Position numbers and translations under genes: made by a program
The notes under the pieces: generated by a model
What the model saw: only the letters and a program-made list of their open reading frames with translations
What the model was told of the DNA's origin: nothing
Database searches by the model: none
In this document: piece after piece, positions 27,230 to 36,478 of the stretch
How positions within the stretch are numbered: the first letter of the stretch is position 1
How the letters are laid out: each line of letters starts with the position of its first letter
From: Sphingobium arseniciresistens
GTDB lineage: Bacteria; Pseudomonadota; Alphaproteobacteria; Sphingomonadales; Sphingomonadaceae
DNA length: 64,000 nucleotides
Assembly (NCBI GenBank): GCA_029167225.1
Contig: JARFNK010000004.1
Coordinates: forward strand, 248,001-312,000
Reading direction: 5' to 3'

Positions 27230-28285
27230 ATGCGGATTATTGTAACTGGCGGCGCTGGCTTCATCGGCTCGGCACTTGTGCGCCATCTTGTCAGCGACGT
27301 GGGGGCGGACGTCCTCAACATCGACAAGCTGACCTATGCCGGTAACCTCGCCTCGCTGAGGCTTGTCGAAGACAAGTCCAACTACAGCTTCCTGCAGGCG
27401 GACATCTGCGATCGCGCGGCGATGAGCAAGGCGATCGAGGATTTCCAGCCCGACCGGATCATGCACCTGGCCGCAGAAAGCCATGTCGACCGCTCGATCA
27501 CGGGCGCGGCTGATTTCATCCAGACCAATGTCGTCGGCACGTTCACGCTGCTGGAAGCGGCGCGGGCCTATTGGAACGACCTGCCCGCCGACCGGAAGGA
27601 AGCATTCCGCTTCCTGCATGTGTCGACCGACGAGGTCTATGGCTCGCTGGGCGACGAGGGTCTGTTCGAGGAAACGACGCCTTACGATCCCTCCTCGCCC
27701 TATTCCGCTTCGAAGGCAGCGAGCGACCATCTGGCCGTCGCCTGGCACCGCACCTATGGCCTGCCAGTCGTGGTTTCCAACTGCTCGAACAATTATGGGC
27801 CTTATCACTTCCCCGAGAAGCTGATCCCGCTCGTCATCCTGAACGCGCTCGATGGCAAGCCGCTGCCGATCTATGGCGCGGGCCTCAACGTCCGCGACTG
27901 GCTCTATGTGGAGGATCACGCACGCGCGCTGCACCTGATCGCTTCAAAGGGCCAGCTCGGCGAGAAATATAATGTCGGCGGTCGCAACGAGCGCCGCAAT
28001 ATCGATGTGGTGAAGACGATCTGCCGGATCATGGATGAACTGGCACCGAAAAATCATCCTCATGCCGATCTGATCACCACGGTCACGGACCGTCCCGGTC
28101 ACGACGCCCGCTATGCGATCGACGCGACCCGGCTCGAGGATGAACTGGGCTGGAAGGCCCAGGTCGATTTCGACAAGGGCATCGAACTGACCGTGAAATG
28201 GTATCTCGAAAACCGCTGGTGGTGGGAACCGCTGCGCGAGGGCGTCTATTCGGGCGAGCGCCTGGGCGTACTGGCAAAGGCGTGA
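27230..28285 (+). CDS. rfbB: dTDP-glucose 4,6-dehydratase
   Basis: NAD-dependent short-chain (extended) dehydratase converting dTDP-glucose to dTDP-4-keto-6-deoxyglucose. The 351-residue protein has [16 protein letters not shown] at the N-terminus, the catalytic [10 protein letters not shown], and [11 protein letters not shown] with the Tyr/Lys pair. The length is as expected. A 14-base gap from rfbC and a two-base gap to rfbD indicate one transcript. Confidence 0.95.
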   Translation: MRIIVTGGAGFIGSALVRHLVSDVGADVLNIDKLTYAGNLASLRLVEDKSNYSFLQADICDRAAMSKAIEDFQPDRIMHLAAESHVDRSITGAADFIQTNVVGTFTLLEAARAYWNDLPADRKEAFRFLHVSTDEVYGSLGDEGLFEETTPYDPSSPYSASKAASDHLAVAWHRTYGLPVVVSNCSNNYGPYHFPEKLIPLVILNALDGKPLPIYGAGLNVRDWLYVEDHARALHLIASKGQLGEKYNVGGRNERRNIDVVKTICRIMDELAPKNHPHADLITTVTDRPGHDARYAIDATRLEDELGWKAQVDFDKGIELTVKWYLENRWWWEPLREGVYSGERLGVLAKA

Positions 28286-28287
28286 CC

Positions 28288-29184
28288 ATGCGGATCGCAG
28301 TGACCGGCAAGGTCGGGCAGGTCGTCACCGCGCTGTTGGAGCGCGGGCCGGCCGCCGGCATCGAAATTGTCGCCGTCGGTCGGCCGGAGCTTGATCTTGC
28401 CGACGCGGGATCGGTCGCGGCCGCGCTTGCTGCTGTCGCGCCCGATGTCATCGTGTCTTCGGCGGCTTACACGGCCGTCGACAAGGCCGAAAGCGAGCCG
28501 GATGTCGCGTTCGCGGTCAATCGTGACGGGGCAGGGGCGGTGGCTACGGCTGCTGCCCGGCTCGGCGTGCCGGTCATCCACCTGTCGACCGATTATGTGT
28601 TCCGGGGGGACAAGGACGGGGCGTATGTGGAGGACGATCCGGTCGATCCCGCTGGCGTCTATGGCGCGTCCAAGCTCGCCGGAGAGGAAGCCGTCGCCGC
28701 GGCGAACCCCAATCACGCTATCCTGCGCACATGCTGGGTCTATTCACCCTTCGGCGCGAATTTCGTCAAGACCATGCTGCGCCTTGCCGAGACACGCGAC
28801 GCTCTAGGCGTGGTGGCGGATCAACATGGGACGCCGACCAGCGCGCTTGACATTGCCGATGCGGTGATTGCGGTCGCTAAGCGCCTGGTCGAGGATCAGG
28901 ATCCTGCCTTGCGCGGTGTCTTTCATCTCACCGGCTCGGGCGATGGCACTTGGGCGGATTTCGCGGAGGAAATCTTCGTCGGGCTTTCGGCAGTCACCGG
29001 CAAGCAGATGACGGTCAATCGGATCACCACGGCCGATTTCCCCACCCCGGCAAAGCGCCCCGCCAACTCCCGCATGAGCGGCGAGAAACTGACGCGCCTC
29101 TATGGCGTGACCTTGCCCGAATGGCGCGTGTCGACCGCCAGCGTCGTGGGTCGCCTGCTCGCAAAGGAAGATGCGCCTGCCTGA
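28288..29184 (+). CDS. rfbD: dTDP-4-dehydrorhamnose reductase
   Basis: The last step to dTDP-L-rhamnose, an NAD(P)H-dependent reduction. The 298-residue protein has VTGKVGQVV, a variant of the family's GxxGQLG nucleotide loop, STDYVFRGDKDGAYVEDD, and YGASKLAGEEAV with the catalytic Tyr and Lys. Met28288 is two bases after the rfbB stop; the frame upstream is a shadow of rfbB. A strong intrinsic terminator follows 27 bases after the stop. rfbA, the first enzyme of the pathway, is not in the window. Confidence 0.93.
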   Translation: MRIAVTGKVGQVVTALLERGPAAGIEIVAVGRPELDLADAGSVAAALAAVAPDVIVSSAAYTAVDKAESEPDVAFAVNRDGAGAVATAAARLGVPVIHLSTDYVFRGDKDGAYVEDDPVDPAGVYGASKLAGEEAVAAANPNHAILRTCWVYSPFGANFVKTMLRLAETRDALGVVADQHGTPTSALDIADAVIAVAKRLVEDQDPALRGVFHLTGSGDGTWADFAEEIFVGLSAVTGKQMTVNRITTADFPTPAKRPANSRMSGEKLTRLYGVTLPEWRVSTASVVGRLLAKEDAPA

Positions 29185-29503
29185 CGTGCCATCAGGCGAC
29201 GACCTGCGATAACCGGTGCAGATGCCTGAGATGGGTTGCTCCCTCGGCGCGGGGATTGCTGCATGGGCATCTGCGCCGGTTGCTTTTTTTCAGCAGGTTC
29301 GCCTCGCCCGAATGATTTTCCTTAAGATTAGCGTACTATGCGAATAGGCGCTGCGGCGTGGAGTATCTAAGTTCCGCTGCGATGGACATATTGGCGCTGC
29401 TGCAGGCCAGCAGGGACGAGGACGCAACGCTCAAAATGAACGATATCATCCATCAGCATCATGCCATCGAAACGGCGGGCCTTAACCGTTTGGCGCAGGG
29501 GCA
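29185..29503 (+). other. intergenic region between rfbD and the epimerase gene
   Basis: The first 100 bases hold the rfb terminator. The rest (29300-29503) shows no convincing gene. A 41-codon frame from ATG29382 to 29507 has no ribosome binding site. It ends in CATTGACC, overlapping the TTG start of the next gene, so it could act as a leader for coupled translation. I would not annotate it as a protein. Confidence 0.5.
29211..29287 (+). terminator. intrinsic terminator after rfbCBD
   Basis: A 16-bp stem, AACCGGTGCAGATGCC (29211-29226) with GGCATCTGCGCCGGTT (29266-29281), has one mismatched pair and a long 39-base loop, and is followed by GCTTTTTT. The loop can fold a small inner hairpin. 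It should end the rfbC-rfbB-rfbD transcript. Confidence 0.75.
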
Positions 29504-30490
29504 TTGACCTTGCCAGCACCGATCCTCGTTACCGGAACAGCGGGTTTCATAGGCCACGCAACCGCCCATCGCCTCCTCGACCGGGGCGAGACGGTGGTCG
29601 GGCTGGATATCGTCAACGACTATTATGATCCGGCGCTGAAGGAAGCGCGGCTGGCGACCCTGACCGATCGACCTGGCTTTACCTTCTATCGCATGGACGT
29701 GTCCGATGCCGAGGGGGTGGCCGGCCTGATCCGCAGCCACGACATTGTCCGCGTCGTCCATCTCGCGGCGCAGGCCGGGGTGCGCTACAGCCTGCAAAAC
29801 CCCTTCGCCTATGAAAAATCCAATCTTCACGGCCATCTGGCGGTGCTGGAGGCATGTCGCCATGCACCGGGCTTCGCGCATCTCGTCTATGCGTCTTCCA
29901 GTTCGGTCTATGGCGACCGACCGATCGGTGATGTCGGCTATCGCGAGGACGAGCCGGTGACGGAGCCCGCCTCGCTCTACGCAGCGACCAAGCGGGCATG
30001 CGAACTGATGAGCCAGGCCTATGCCAGCCTCTATGGCTTTCCGCAGACGGGCCTGCGCTTCTTCACGGTTTATGGTCCCTGGGGCCGGCCAGACATGGCC
30101 TATTTCTCCTTCACCCAGAAAATCTTCGCCGGCGAGCCCATTGAAATCTATGGGGAAGGGAAGATGGCGCGCGACTTCACCTATATCGACGATATCGTCG
30201 ATGGGATCATCGGCGCGCTGGATAACGCACCGGCAACTGGTGCGCATCGCGTCCTCAATATCGGGGATAGCCACCCTGTCGGACTGATGGATATGGTGCG
30301 CACGCTGGAGGATGCATTGGGGCGGGAGGCGCAGAAGATCATGCGGCCAATGCAACCCGGTGACGTTACCGCGACCTTTGCCGATGTCTCGGCGCTACAT
30401 GCACTAACCGGATATCAGCCAAAGGTGATGCTCGCCGAGGGTCTTCAGCGCTTTGCAGACTGGTATCGAAGCTATTACAAGCCGTCCTGA
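29504..30490 (+). CDS. NAD-dependent sugar epimerase, UDP-glucuronate 4-epimerase-like
   Basis: A 328-residue extended short-chain reductase: VTGTAGFIGHATAHRLL, the substrate-contact phrase GLDIVNDYYDPALKEARL, HLAAQAGVRYSLQNPFAY, SSSSVYGD and YAATKRACELM (Tyr/Lys). NDYYDPxLKxxR and HLAAQAGVRYS are features of UDP-glucuronate 4-epimerases (LpsL/Cap1J), which supply UDP-galacturonate. The start codon is TTG29504, with CAGGGG just upstream; a second TTG lies at 29510. galE follows 20 bases after the stop, so both UDP-sugar epimerases are probably co-transcribed. Confidence 0.88.
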   Translation: MTLPAPILVTGTAGFIGHATAHRLLDRGETVVGLDIVNDYYDPALKEARLATLTDRPGFTFYRMDVSDAEGVAGLIRSHDIVRVVHLAAQAGVRYSLQNPFAYEKSNLHGHLAVLEACRHAPGFAHLVYASSSSVYGDRPIGDVGYREDEPVTEPASLYAATKRACELMSQAYASLYGFPQTGLRFFTVYGPWGRPDMAYFSFTQKIFAGEPIEIYGEGKMARDFTYIDDIVDGIIGALDNAPATGAHRVLNIGDSHPVGLMDMVRTLEDALGREAQKIMRPMQPGDVTATFADVSALHALTGYQPKVMLAEGLQRFADWYRSYYKPS

Positions 30491-30510
30491 ACGGCGCGAA
30501 AAAGGGGAAG

Positions 30511-31518
30511 ATGGTGAGCGAGAAGCCGAAGGTTCTGGTGACTGGCGGCGCTGGCTATATTGGCAGTCATGCCGTTCTGGCGCTGCGCGATGCCGGCTAT
30601 CCGGTCGTGGTCATCGATAACCTGACCACCGGTTTCGGCTGGGCCGTGCCGGATGAGGTGCCGCTGATCGAGGGGGACATTGGCGATCAGGCCCTGGTCG
30701 AGGCTGCGTTGTCGGAGCATGGCATCGGCGCGATCATGCATTTTGCAGGCTCTGTCGTGGTGCCAGAATCTGTCACCAACCCTCTGAAATATTATAATAA
30801 CAATAGCGTAAAAAGCCGCTCTCTGATTGAAAGCGCGGTGCGCTGCGGCGTGCCTAATTTCATCTTCTCCTCGACGGCCGCGACCTATGGGATCCCCGAG
30901 GAAAGCCCCGTGCGGGAAGACAGCCCCAAGCTGCCGATCAATCCCTATGGGATGTCGAAGCTGATGACGGAGATCATGCTGGCGGACGTGGCGAAGGCGC
31001 ATCCGCTCGGCTATTGCGTGCTGCGCTATTTCAACGTCGCAGGCGCCGATCCGCAGGGGCGGACGGGGCAATCCACCGCCGGCGCGACCCACCTGATCAA
31101 GGTCGCAGTCGAGGCGGCCTTGGGCAAGCGCGACCATGTCTCCGTCTTCGGTACGGACTATGACACGCCGGACGGGACGGGCGTGCGGGACTATATCCAT
31201 GTGTCCGATCTTGCCTCTGCCCATGTCCTGGCGCTGGAGGCGCTGATCGCCGCGCCCGGCACGACCATGACGATGAACTGCGGCTACGGCCGGGGCTTCT
31301 CGGTCATGGAAGTGCTTGATGCCGTGGACCGTGTCACCAACATGAAGATCAACCGCAAGATCGAGGGACGCAGGGCCGGCGATCCCGATGCCCTGATTTC
31401 GGACAATTCCGCGATCCTGGCCCGGCTGCCCTGGCGGCCCGCCCATGCCGATCTTGACCGGATCGTCACACATGCCCTTGCCTGGGAACGCAAACTGAGC
31501 GAACGGCAGGATCTGTAG
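30511..31518 (+). CDS. galE: UDP-glucose 4-epimerase
   Basis: Interconverts UDP-glucose and UDP-galactose with tightly bound NAD. The 335-residue protein has VTGGAGYIGSHAVLALRDAG, HFAGSVVVPESV, SSTAATYGIPEE, NPYGMSKLM (catalytic Tyr/Lys) and LRYFNVAGADP. ATG30511 is preceded by AAGGGGAAG; the next codon GTG could also start. It lies 20 bases after the preceding epimerase gene and 89 bases before a glycosyltransferase gene, in a block that makes polysaccharide precursors. Confidence 0.95.
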   Translation: MVSEKPKVLVTGGAGYIGSHAVLALRDAGYPVVVIDNLTTGFGWAVPDEVPLIEGDIGDQALVEAALSEHGIGAIMHFAGSVVVPESVTNPLKYYNNNSVKSRSLIESAVRCGVPNFIFSSTAATYGIPEESPVREDSPKLPINPYGMSKLMTEIMLADVAKAHPLGYCVLRYFNVAGADPQGRTGQSTAGATHLIKVAVEAALGKRDHVSVFGTDYDTPDGTGVRDYIHVSDLASAHVLALEALIAAPGTTMTMNCGYGRGFSVMEVLDAVDRVTNMKINRKIEGRRAGDPDALISDNSAILARLPWRPAHADLDRIVTHALAWERKLSERQDL

Positions 31519-31607
31519 AACCCGCTATTCCCGGCCATGGCAAGGGAGTAAGGGGTTAATCTTTCTGCGTCATAGGTGGCCCGAGCGCGATCGGGTGGGA
31601 GTGCGTA

Positions 31608-32606
31608 ATGGGTGCTGAGTTTGAGGCCGTGGCGGCACGCGGCGATGTCGAGGGGGCCCTCCGCCAGATCGGCGTTGCAGCCGAGCCGGTGATCGCGGTT
31701 CTTGTCCCCTGCTATAATGAAGCCGTGACGATCGCGCAGGTCGTCGCCGATTTTCGCGACGCGCTGCCGAGCGCGAGAATCTACGTCTACGACAATAATT
31801 CCACTGACGGTACGGCGGATATCGCGCGAGCCGCGGGAGCGATCGTGCGTGTCGAGCGGCGGCAGGGCAAGGGCAATGTCGTGCGGCGGATGTTCGGTGA
31901 GATCGAGGCCGACTGCTACATCATGGTCGATGGCGACGCGACCTATGATGCGAGCAAGGCGGCTGAACTCGCCGAGATGGTGACGCGCCAGGGCTATGAT
32001 TTCGTGAACGTCGCGCGCCAGCATACGTCCGCCGATGCCTATCGCCTGGGCCATCAGTTCGGCAACCGCGCGCTGACCGGCATGGTTCGCTTCTTCTTCG
32101 GGCGGGAAACCGCTGACATGCTTTCGGGCTACAAGGGATTTTCCCGCCGGTTCGTGAAGACATTCCCGGCGATGTCCAGCGGCTTTGAGACGGAGACGGA
32201 ATTGACCGTCCATGCGCTGGAAATGCGCCTGCCCATGGGAGAAATCTTCGCCCCCTATCACGAGCGCCCGGTCGGCTCCGTCAGCAAGCTCAATACCTAC
32301 CGCGACGGCGCGCGGATCGTCGGCCTGATTTCCCGGCTCATCAAGGATGAGCGACCGCTACAGTTTTTCGGCCTCATTGGTCTGATGGGATGCCTGCTCG
32401 GAATGATCCTCGGCGCCCCCGTCGTGCTTACATATCTTCAGACAGGCCTTGTTCCGCGTTTGCCAACGGCCGTCTTGAGCGTCGGGATCATCATGCTCGG
32501 GTTCCTCTCGATTTTCGCGGGCATCATCCTCGATGCCATCGCGAAGGCGAGGCGGGAAGCCAAGCAGATCGCCTATCTCGCGATCCCGGCCGTCCGGGTC
32601 GCATAG
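31608..32606 (+). CDS. family 2 glycosyltransferase with C-terminal membrane anchor
   Basis: A 332-residue GT-A enzyme of the dolichol/polyprenyl-phosphate mannosyltransferase type. The nucleotide-sugar site begins AVLVPCYNEAVTIAQVV, the metal-binding motif is MVDGDATYD (DxD), and the acceptor region is FETETELTVHALEM. Two C-terminal hydrophobic helices (about 255-280 and 288-312) anchor it in the membrane. It probably loads a sugar on a polyprenyl phosphate for surface glycan synthesis. GGGAG lies before ATG31608. The sugar is unknown. Confidence 0.85.
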   Translation: MGAEFEAVAARGDVEGALRQIGVAAEPVIAVLVPCYNEAVTIAQVVADFRDALPSARIYVYDNNSTDGTADIARAAGAIVRVERRQGKGNVVRRMFGEIEADCYIMVDGDATYDASKAAELAEMVTRQGYDFVNVARQHTSADAYRLGHQFGNRALTGMVRFFFGRETADMLSGYKGFSRRFVKTFPAMSSGFETETELTVHALEMRLPMGEIFAPYHERPVGSVSKLNTYRDGARIVGLISRLIKDERPLQFFGLIGLMGCLLGMILGAPVVLTYLQTGLVPRLPTAVLSVGIIMLGFLSIFAGIILDAIAKARREAKQIAYLAIPAVRVA

Positions 32607-32636
32607 CGACGAGAACGGCGGCGCCGGCGTCCGGGA

Positions 32637-34292
32637 TTATTTCTTCACATAGACCCGCTTGCCGCCGATCCATGTTTCCAGAACCTGCGTCGCCCGGATG
32701 TCGGTCGGGCTGGCAAGGCTGATATCGCGGTCGATCAGCAGGAAATCGGCTTGTTCGCCCGGCGCCAGCGTGCCGAAACGCTCCTCGGCGAAACCGGCAT
32801 AGGCGGCCCCTCGGGTGAAGGCGGCGAAAGCCTCTTCAAAACGCAGGCGCTGTTCCGGCATCCAGCCGCCAAAGGGCTCTCCCTTCGCGTCCTCGCGCGT
32901 CATGGCGACGGCAATGCCGACAAAGGGATTGGGCGATTCCACTGGCACATCCGATCCGAAGGCCAGCGGCACCTTGTTGTCGAGCATCGTGCGCCAGGCA
33001 TAGGCGCCCTTCAGCCGAGCCTCCCCCATGCGCGCGGTCGCCATGCGCCAGTCCGACGCTTCATGAACCGGCTGCATCGAGGCGATCGTGCCATATTGCG
33101 CGAAGCGGGGGAGGTCGGCGGGATCGACGATCTGCGCATGTTCGACGCGCCAGCGCCTGTCGCCCTTGTAGGTGTCAGCCATTTCCTCGATGGAATTGAG
33201 GACCTCCGCATTCGCAGCGTCACCAATCGCGTGGACCGCAACCTGGAACCCATCCATCGCCGCGCGGCTCATCTGGTTGCGCAGTTGGGTTGAACCGATC
33301 ATCGACAGGCCGCGCTGCCCCGGCGCATCGCTATAATCCGCCTTCAGCCATGCGCCGCGCGATCCGAGCGCGCCATCCAGCAGCAACTTGATCCCGCCCA
33401 TGCGCAGCTTGTCGCCATAGAGCCATGGCGTCGGTTCCGGCCCGGCGATGGCGACCATATTGTCGATGCCCATGGCATAAGACATGATCCGCACACGCAG
33501 CGCGCCGCGATCGCCGGCACGGCGGAAGGCCTGCCAGTCCGGCATGCTTGTGCCCATGTCTGCAATCGAGGTAATGCCCGTCGCCAGCAAGGCGTCCTGC
33601 GCCTTGGACAGCGCGAGGTCGAGATCCTTGGGTGCCGGGGCAGGGACGACGCGGGTCATCAGCGCCTGCGCCGCATCCACGAATACACCCGATGGCTTGC
33701 CGCCGACCGACTCGATCCGGCCGCCCGGAGGAGCCTTGGTCGTGGCGTCGATGCCGGCCGCACGCATCGCCGCGCTGTTGGCCCAGCCGGCATGGCCGTC
33801 CACGCGGGAAAGCCAGACGGGAATATCCGCAACTGCGGCGTCCAGCTCCGTGGCTGTCGGGAAGCGCCCAAGGCCCCACAATTCCTGGTTCCAGCCCTTG
33901 CCGATGATCCATTTGCGTCCCGGCGTGGCCTCAGCATAGGCGCGGATCTTTGCCTGCGCCTCGGAAAGGGATCGGGTTTCGGAAAGGTCGAGGGTGATGA
34001 GCGTCAGTCCCAGCCCCATCACATGGCCATGGCCGTCGATCAGGCCGGGGATCAATGTGCGCCCCTTGCCGTCAAGGCGGAAGGTTAGCCGTTCCGGGCG
34101 CTTGTCCTTGGCTTTCAGCAGCTTCTCGACCTTGCCGTCATCGTCGATCAGCAGCGCATCGAAATTGACGATCTTCCCCTGCGCATCCAGCGCGACGCCA
34201 TTCACATTGTCGATCAGGCCAGATGCCATCGCTGCCTGTGAAGACATAAGGGAAGCAAGCGCAGCGAAGAGCAGCGCGGCGCGATTTGTCAT
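32637..34292 (-). CDS. exported amidohydrolase (YtcJ-like, Amidohydro_3)
   Basis: A 551-residue metal-dependent hydrolase with a signal peptide (MTNRAALLFAALASLMSSQAAMA). The metal site has LIPGLIDGHGHVMGLG near residue 90; later come VDGHAGWANSAAM, AVHAIGDAANAEV and VEHAQIVDP, the order seen in YtcJ/AepA-like proteins. The C-terminus has PGEQADFLLIDRD. Such proteins hydrolyse amides or carbamates of unknown identity, here in the periplasm. Met34292 is 10 bases after the upstream dehydrogenase gene's stop, so the two are probably one operon. An in-frame extension to 34370 lacks a signal peptide. Confidence 0.87.
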   Translation of the reverse strand: MTNRAALLFAALASLMSSQAAMASGLIDNVNGVALDAQGKIVNFDALLIDDDGKVEKLLKAKDKRPERLTFRLDGKGRTLIPGLIDGHGHVMGLGLTLITLDLSETRSLSEAQAKIRAYAEATPGRKWIIGKGWNQELWGLGRFPTATELDAAVADIPVWLSRVDGHAGWANSAAMRAAGIDATTKAPPGGRIESVGGKPSGVFVDAAQALMTRVVPAPAPKDLDLALSKAQDALLATGITSIADMGTSMPDWQAFRRAGDRGALRVRIMSYAMGIDNMVAIAGPEPTPWLYGDKLRMGGIKLLLDGALGSRGAWLKADYSDAPGQRGLSMIGSTQLRNQMSRAAMDGFQVAVHAIGDAANAEVLNSIEEMADTYKGDRRWRVEHAQIVDPADLPRFAQYGTIASMQPVHEASDWRMATARMGEARLKGAYAWRTMLDNKVPLAFGSDVPVESPNPFVGIAVAMTREDAKGEPFGGWMPEQRLRFEEAFAAFTRGAAYAGFAEERFGTLAPGEQADFLLIDRDISLASPTDIRATQVLETWIGGKRVYVKK

Positions 34293-34302
34293 GACATGAA
34301 GC

Positions 34303-35172
34303 TCACGGTTTGGGGATGCGCCGGACGATGGCACTGGTATCCTGACGGCCGCCGCCCATGGCCTGCACATCGGCGTAGAACTGGTCGATCATCGCGGTGA
34401 CGGGCAGGGTTGAGCCATTGGCCCGCGCTTCTTCCAGGGCGAGCCCCAGATCCTTGCGCATCCAGTCGATGGCAAGGCCGAAGTCGAAACTGTCCTCCGC
34501 CATGGTCTTCCAGCGATTGTCCATCTGCCAGCTTTGTGCCGCGCCGCCGGAAATCGCCTCGAACACCTTGTCCAGATCGAGCCGGGCGTGCTGGGCAAAG
34601 CGCATGGCTTCCGCCAGGCTTTGGATGATGCCCGCAAAGGTGATCTGGTTGACCATCTTGGTCGTCTGGCCGGCGCCAGCACGGCCGACATGGACGATGC
34701 GGATGGCATAGGCCTGCATCACGATCCGCGCCGCTGCGACGGCGGGTTCCGCGCCGCCGCACATGATGGCGAGCCTGCCGTTTTGCGCGCCGGCCTGCCC
34801 GCCTGTCACGGGCGCATCGACGCAATGGATCCCGCGTCCTTCACCCTCAACCGCAAGCTGGCGTGCAATTCGGGCGGAAACGGTGGTGTGGTCGATGAAC
34901 AGGCTACCGGGCCGCATCGTTCGGAATGCGCCGTCGCGGCCCAGCGTGATCGAGGCGAGATCGTCATCCGTGCCGACGCAACTGATGACGACATCGGCGC
35001 CTTCCGCCGCCTGCGCAGGGCTGACCGCAACGATACCGCCATAGCTCTCCGACCAGGCCTTTGCCTTGCCCATGGAGCGGTTGAAGACCGAAAGCTCGTG
35101 CCCAGCCTTCGCGAGGTGGCCGGCAATCGGCCCACCCATGACTCCAAGGCCTATAAACGCGATTTTTGCCAT
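34303..35172 (-). CDS. beta-hydroxyacid dehydrogenase (3-hydroxyisobutyrate dehydrogenase family)
   Basis: A 289-residue NAD(P)-dependent dehydrogenase. The N-terminal Rossmann fold starts IAFIGLGVMGGPIAGHLAKAGH, the substrate-binding stretch is DAPVTGGQAGAQNGRLAIMCGG, and the catalytic Lys is in TTKMVNQITFAG. The family includes 3-hydroxyisobutyrate and tartronate-semialdehyde reductases, which cannot be separated here. It is divergent from the threonine ammonia-lyase gene and upstream of the amidohydrolase gene. Confidence 0.85.
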   Translation of the reverse strand: MAKIAFIGLGVMGGPIAGHLAKAGHELSVFNRSMGKAKAWSESYGGIVAVSPAQAAEGADVVISCVGTDDDLASITLGRDGAFRTMRPGSLFIDHTTVSARIARQLAVEGEGRGIHCVDAPVTGGQAGAQNGRLAIMCGGAEPAVAAARIVMQAYAIRIVHVGRAGAGQTTKMVNQITFAGIIQSLAEAMRFAQHARLDLDKVFEAISGGAAQSWQMDNRWKTMAEDSFDFGLAIDWMRKDLGLALEEARANGSTLPVTAMIDQFYADVQAMGGGRQDTSAIVRRIPKP

Positions 35173-35230
35173 ATCTTTCGCATAGAGGCTGTTTCCTCCG
35201 ATGGCCAGATAGGATAGGGGCCGTTCCGCA

Positions 35231-36478
35231 ATGAATATCGCCAGTCAGATAGAGAATGTGCCGGCCCTGCCGGTGAGTGTGGATGACATCCTGGCCGCGC
35301 AAGCGCGCATTTCAGGCGCGATCGTGCGAACGCCGACGCTCATTAGCAAGACGCTGTCCAATATGGTCGGCGCCACCGTCTATCTGAAATTCGAAAATCT
35401 GCAGTTCACTGCGGCCTATAAGGAGCGCGGCGCCCTCAACTGCCTGTTGCTTCTGGATGAAGCCGCGCGGGCGAAGGGGGTAATCGCCGCATCGGCGGGC
35501 AATCACGCGCAGGGCCTTGCCTATCATGGCGCGCGCCTTGGCGTGCCCGTCACCATCGTCATGCCCGTGACGACGCCCATCGTGAAGGTCATGCAGACGG
35601 AGGGGCATGGCGCCACCGTCGTCCTGCATGGCGAAAAGTTCGATGATGCCTACGCCCATGCCCGCCTGCTCGAGGTCGAGCGTGGCCTGACCTTCGTGCA
35701 TCCCTTCGATCAGCCCAACATCATTGCCGGACAGGGCACCGTCGCGCTGGAAATGCTGCAGGACGCCCCGGATATCGACACGCTGGTCGTACCGATCGGC
35801 GGCGGCGGGCTGTTTTCCGGCGTGGCGACCGCCGCGCGGGCGATGAAACCGGACATGCGGTTGATCGGCGTGCAGGCGGAACTGTATCCGTCCATGTATG
35901 ACTATGTGAAGGGCGCTGACCTGCCCTGCGATGGCGATACGCTGGCCGAGGGCATCGCGGTCAAGGAGCCGGGGCAACTGACCCGGCAGTTCGTGCAGCG
36001 CTTTGCCGACGACATCGTCCTGGTGAGCGAGCGCGCGCTGGAACAGTCCGTAAGCCTGTTGCTGCAGATCGAGAAGACCGTTGTCGAAGGGGCGGGCGCC
36101 GCTGGCCTCGCCGCGATCATGAGCCATCGCGAGATGTTCGCTGGGCGTACCGTCGGCCTGATCCTGTGCGGTGGCAATATCGATACGCGCCTGCTCGCCA
36201 ATGTGCTGCTGCGTGACCTTGCTCGTTCCGGCCGCCTTGCGCGCCTGCGTATCCAGCTGCAGGATCGGCCCGGTGCGCTCTATCATGTCGCTCGCATTTT
36301 CGACGAGCAGCATGTCAACATCCTCGAACTCGCGCACCAGCGCATCTTCACCAATCTGCCGGTGAAGGGGCTCAGCCTGGACGTCGAGTGTGAAACCCGT
36401 GACGGCATGCATCTTGATCGTCTGATCGCGGCGCTTCGGACGGCGGGCTATGAGGTTTCGCCGATAGAGGTCGCCTGA
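35231..36478 (+). CDS. ilvA: threonine ammonia-lyase with ACT domain
   Basis: PLP enzyme deaminating threonine to 2-oxobutanoate, the entry to isoleucine synthesis. The 415-residue protein has the PLP lysine in FTAAYKERGALN, SAGNHAQGLAYHGARLG, and the glycine loop VPIGGGGLFSGVAT. A C-terminal ACT domain (about 335-413, LRIQLQDRPGALYHVARIF) should bind an amino-acid effector. At this length with one ACT domain it resembles the TdcB-like/short IlvA type rather than E. coli IlvA with its two regulatory repeats. Confidence 0.92.
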   Translation: MNIASQIENVPALPVSVDDILAAQARISGAIVRTPTLISKTLSNMVGATVYLKFENLQFTAAYKERGALNCLLLLDEAARAKGVIAASAGNHAQGLAYHGARLGVPVTIVMPVTTPIVKVMQTEGHGATVVLHGEKFDDAYAHARLLEVERGLTFVHPFDQPNIIAGQGTVALEMLQDAPDIDTLVVPIGGGGLFSGVATAARAMKPDMRLIGVQAELYPSMYDYVKGADLPCDGDTLAEGIAVKEPGQLTRQFVQRFADDIVLVSERALEQSVSLLLQIEKTVVEGAGAAGLAAIMSHREMFAGRTVGLILCGGNIDTRLLANVLLRDLARSGRLARLRIQLQDRPGALYHVARIFDEQHVNILELAHQRIFTNLPVKGLSLDVECETRDGMHLDRLIAALRTAGYEVSPIEVA

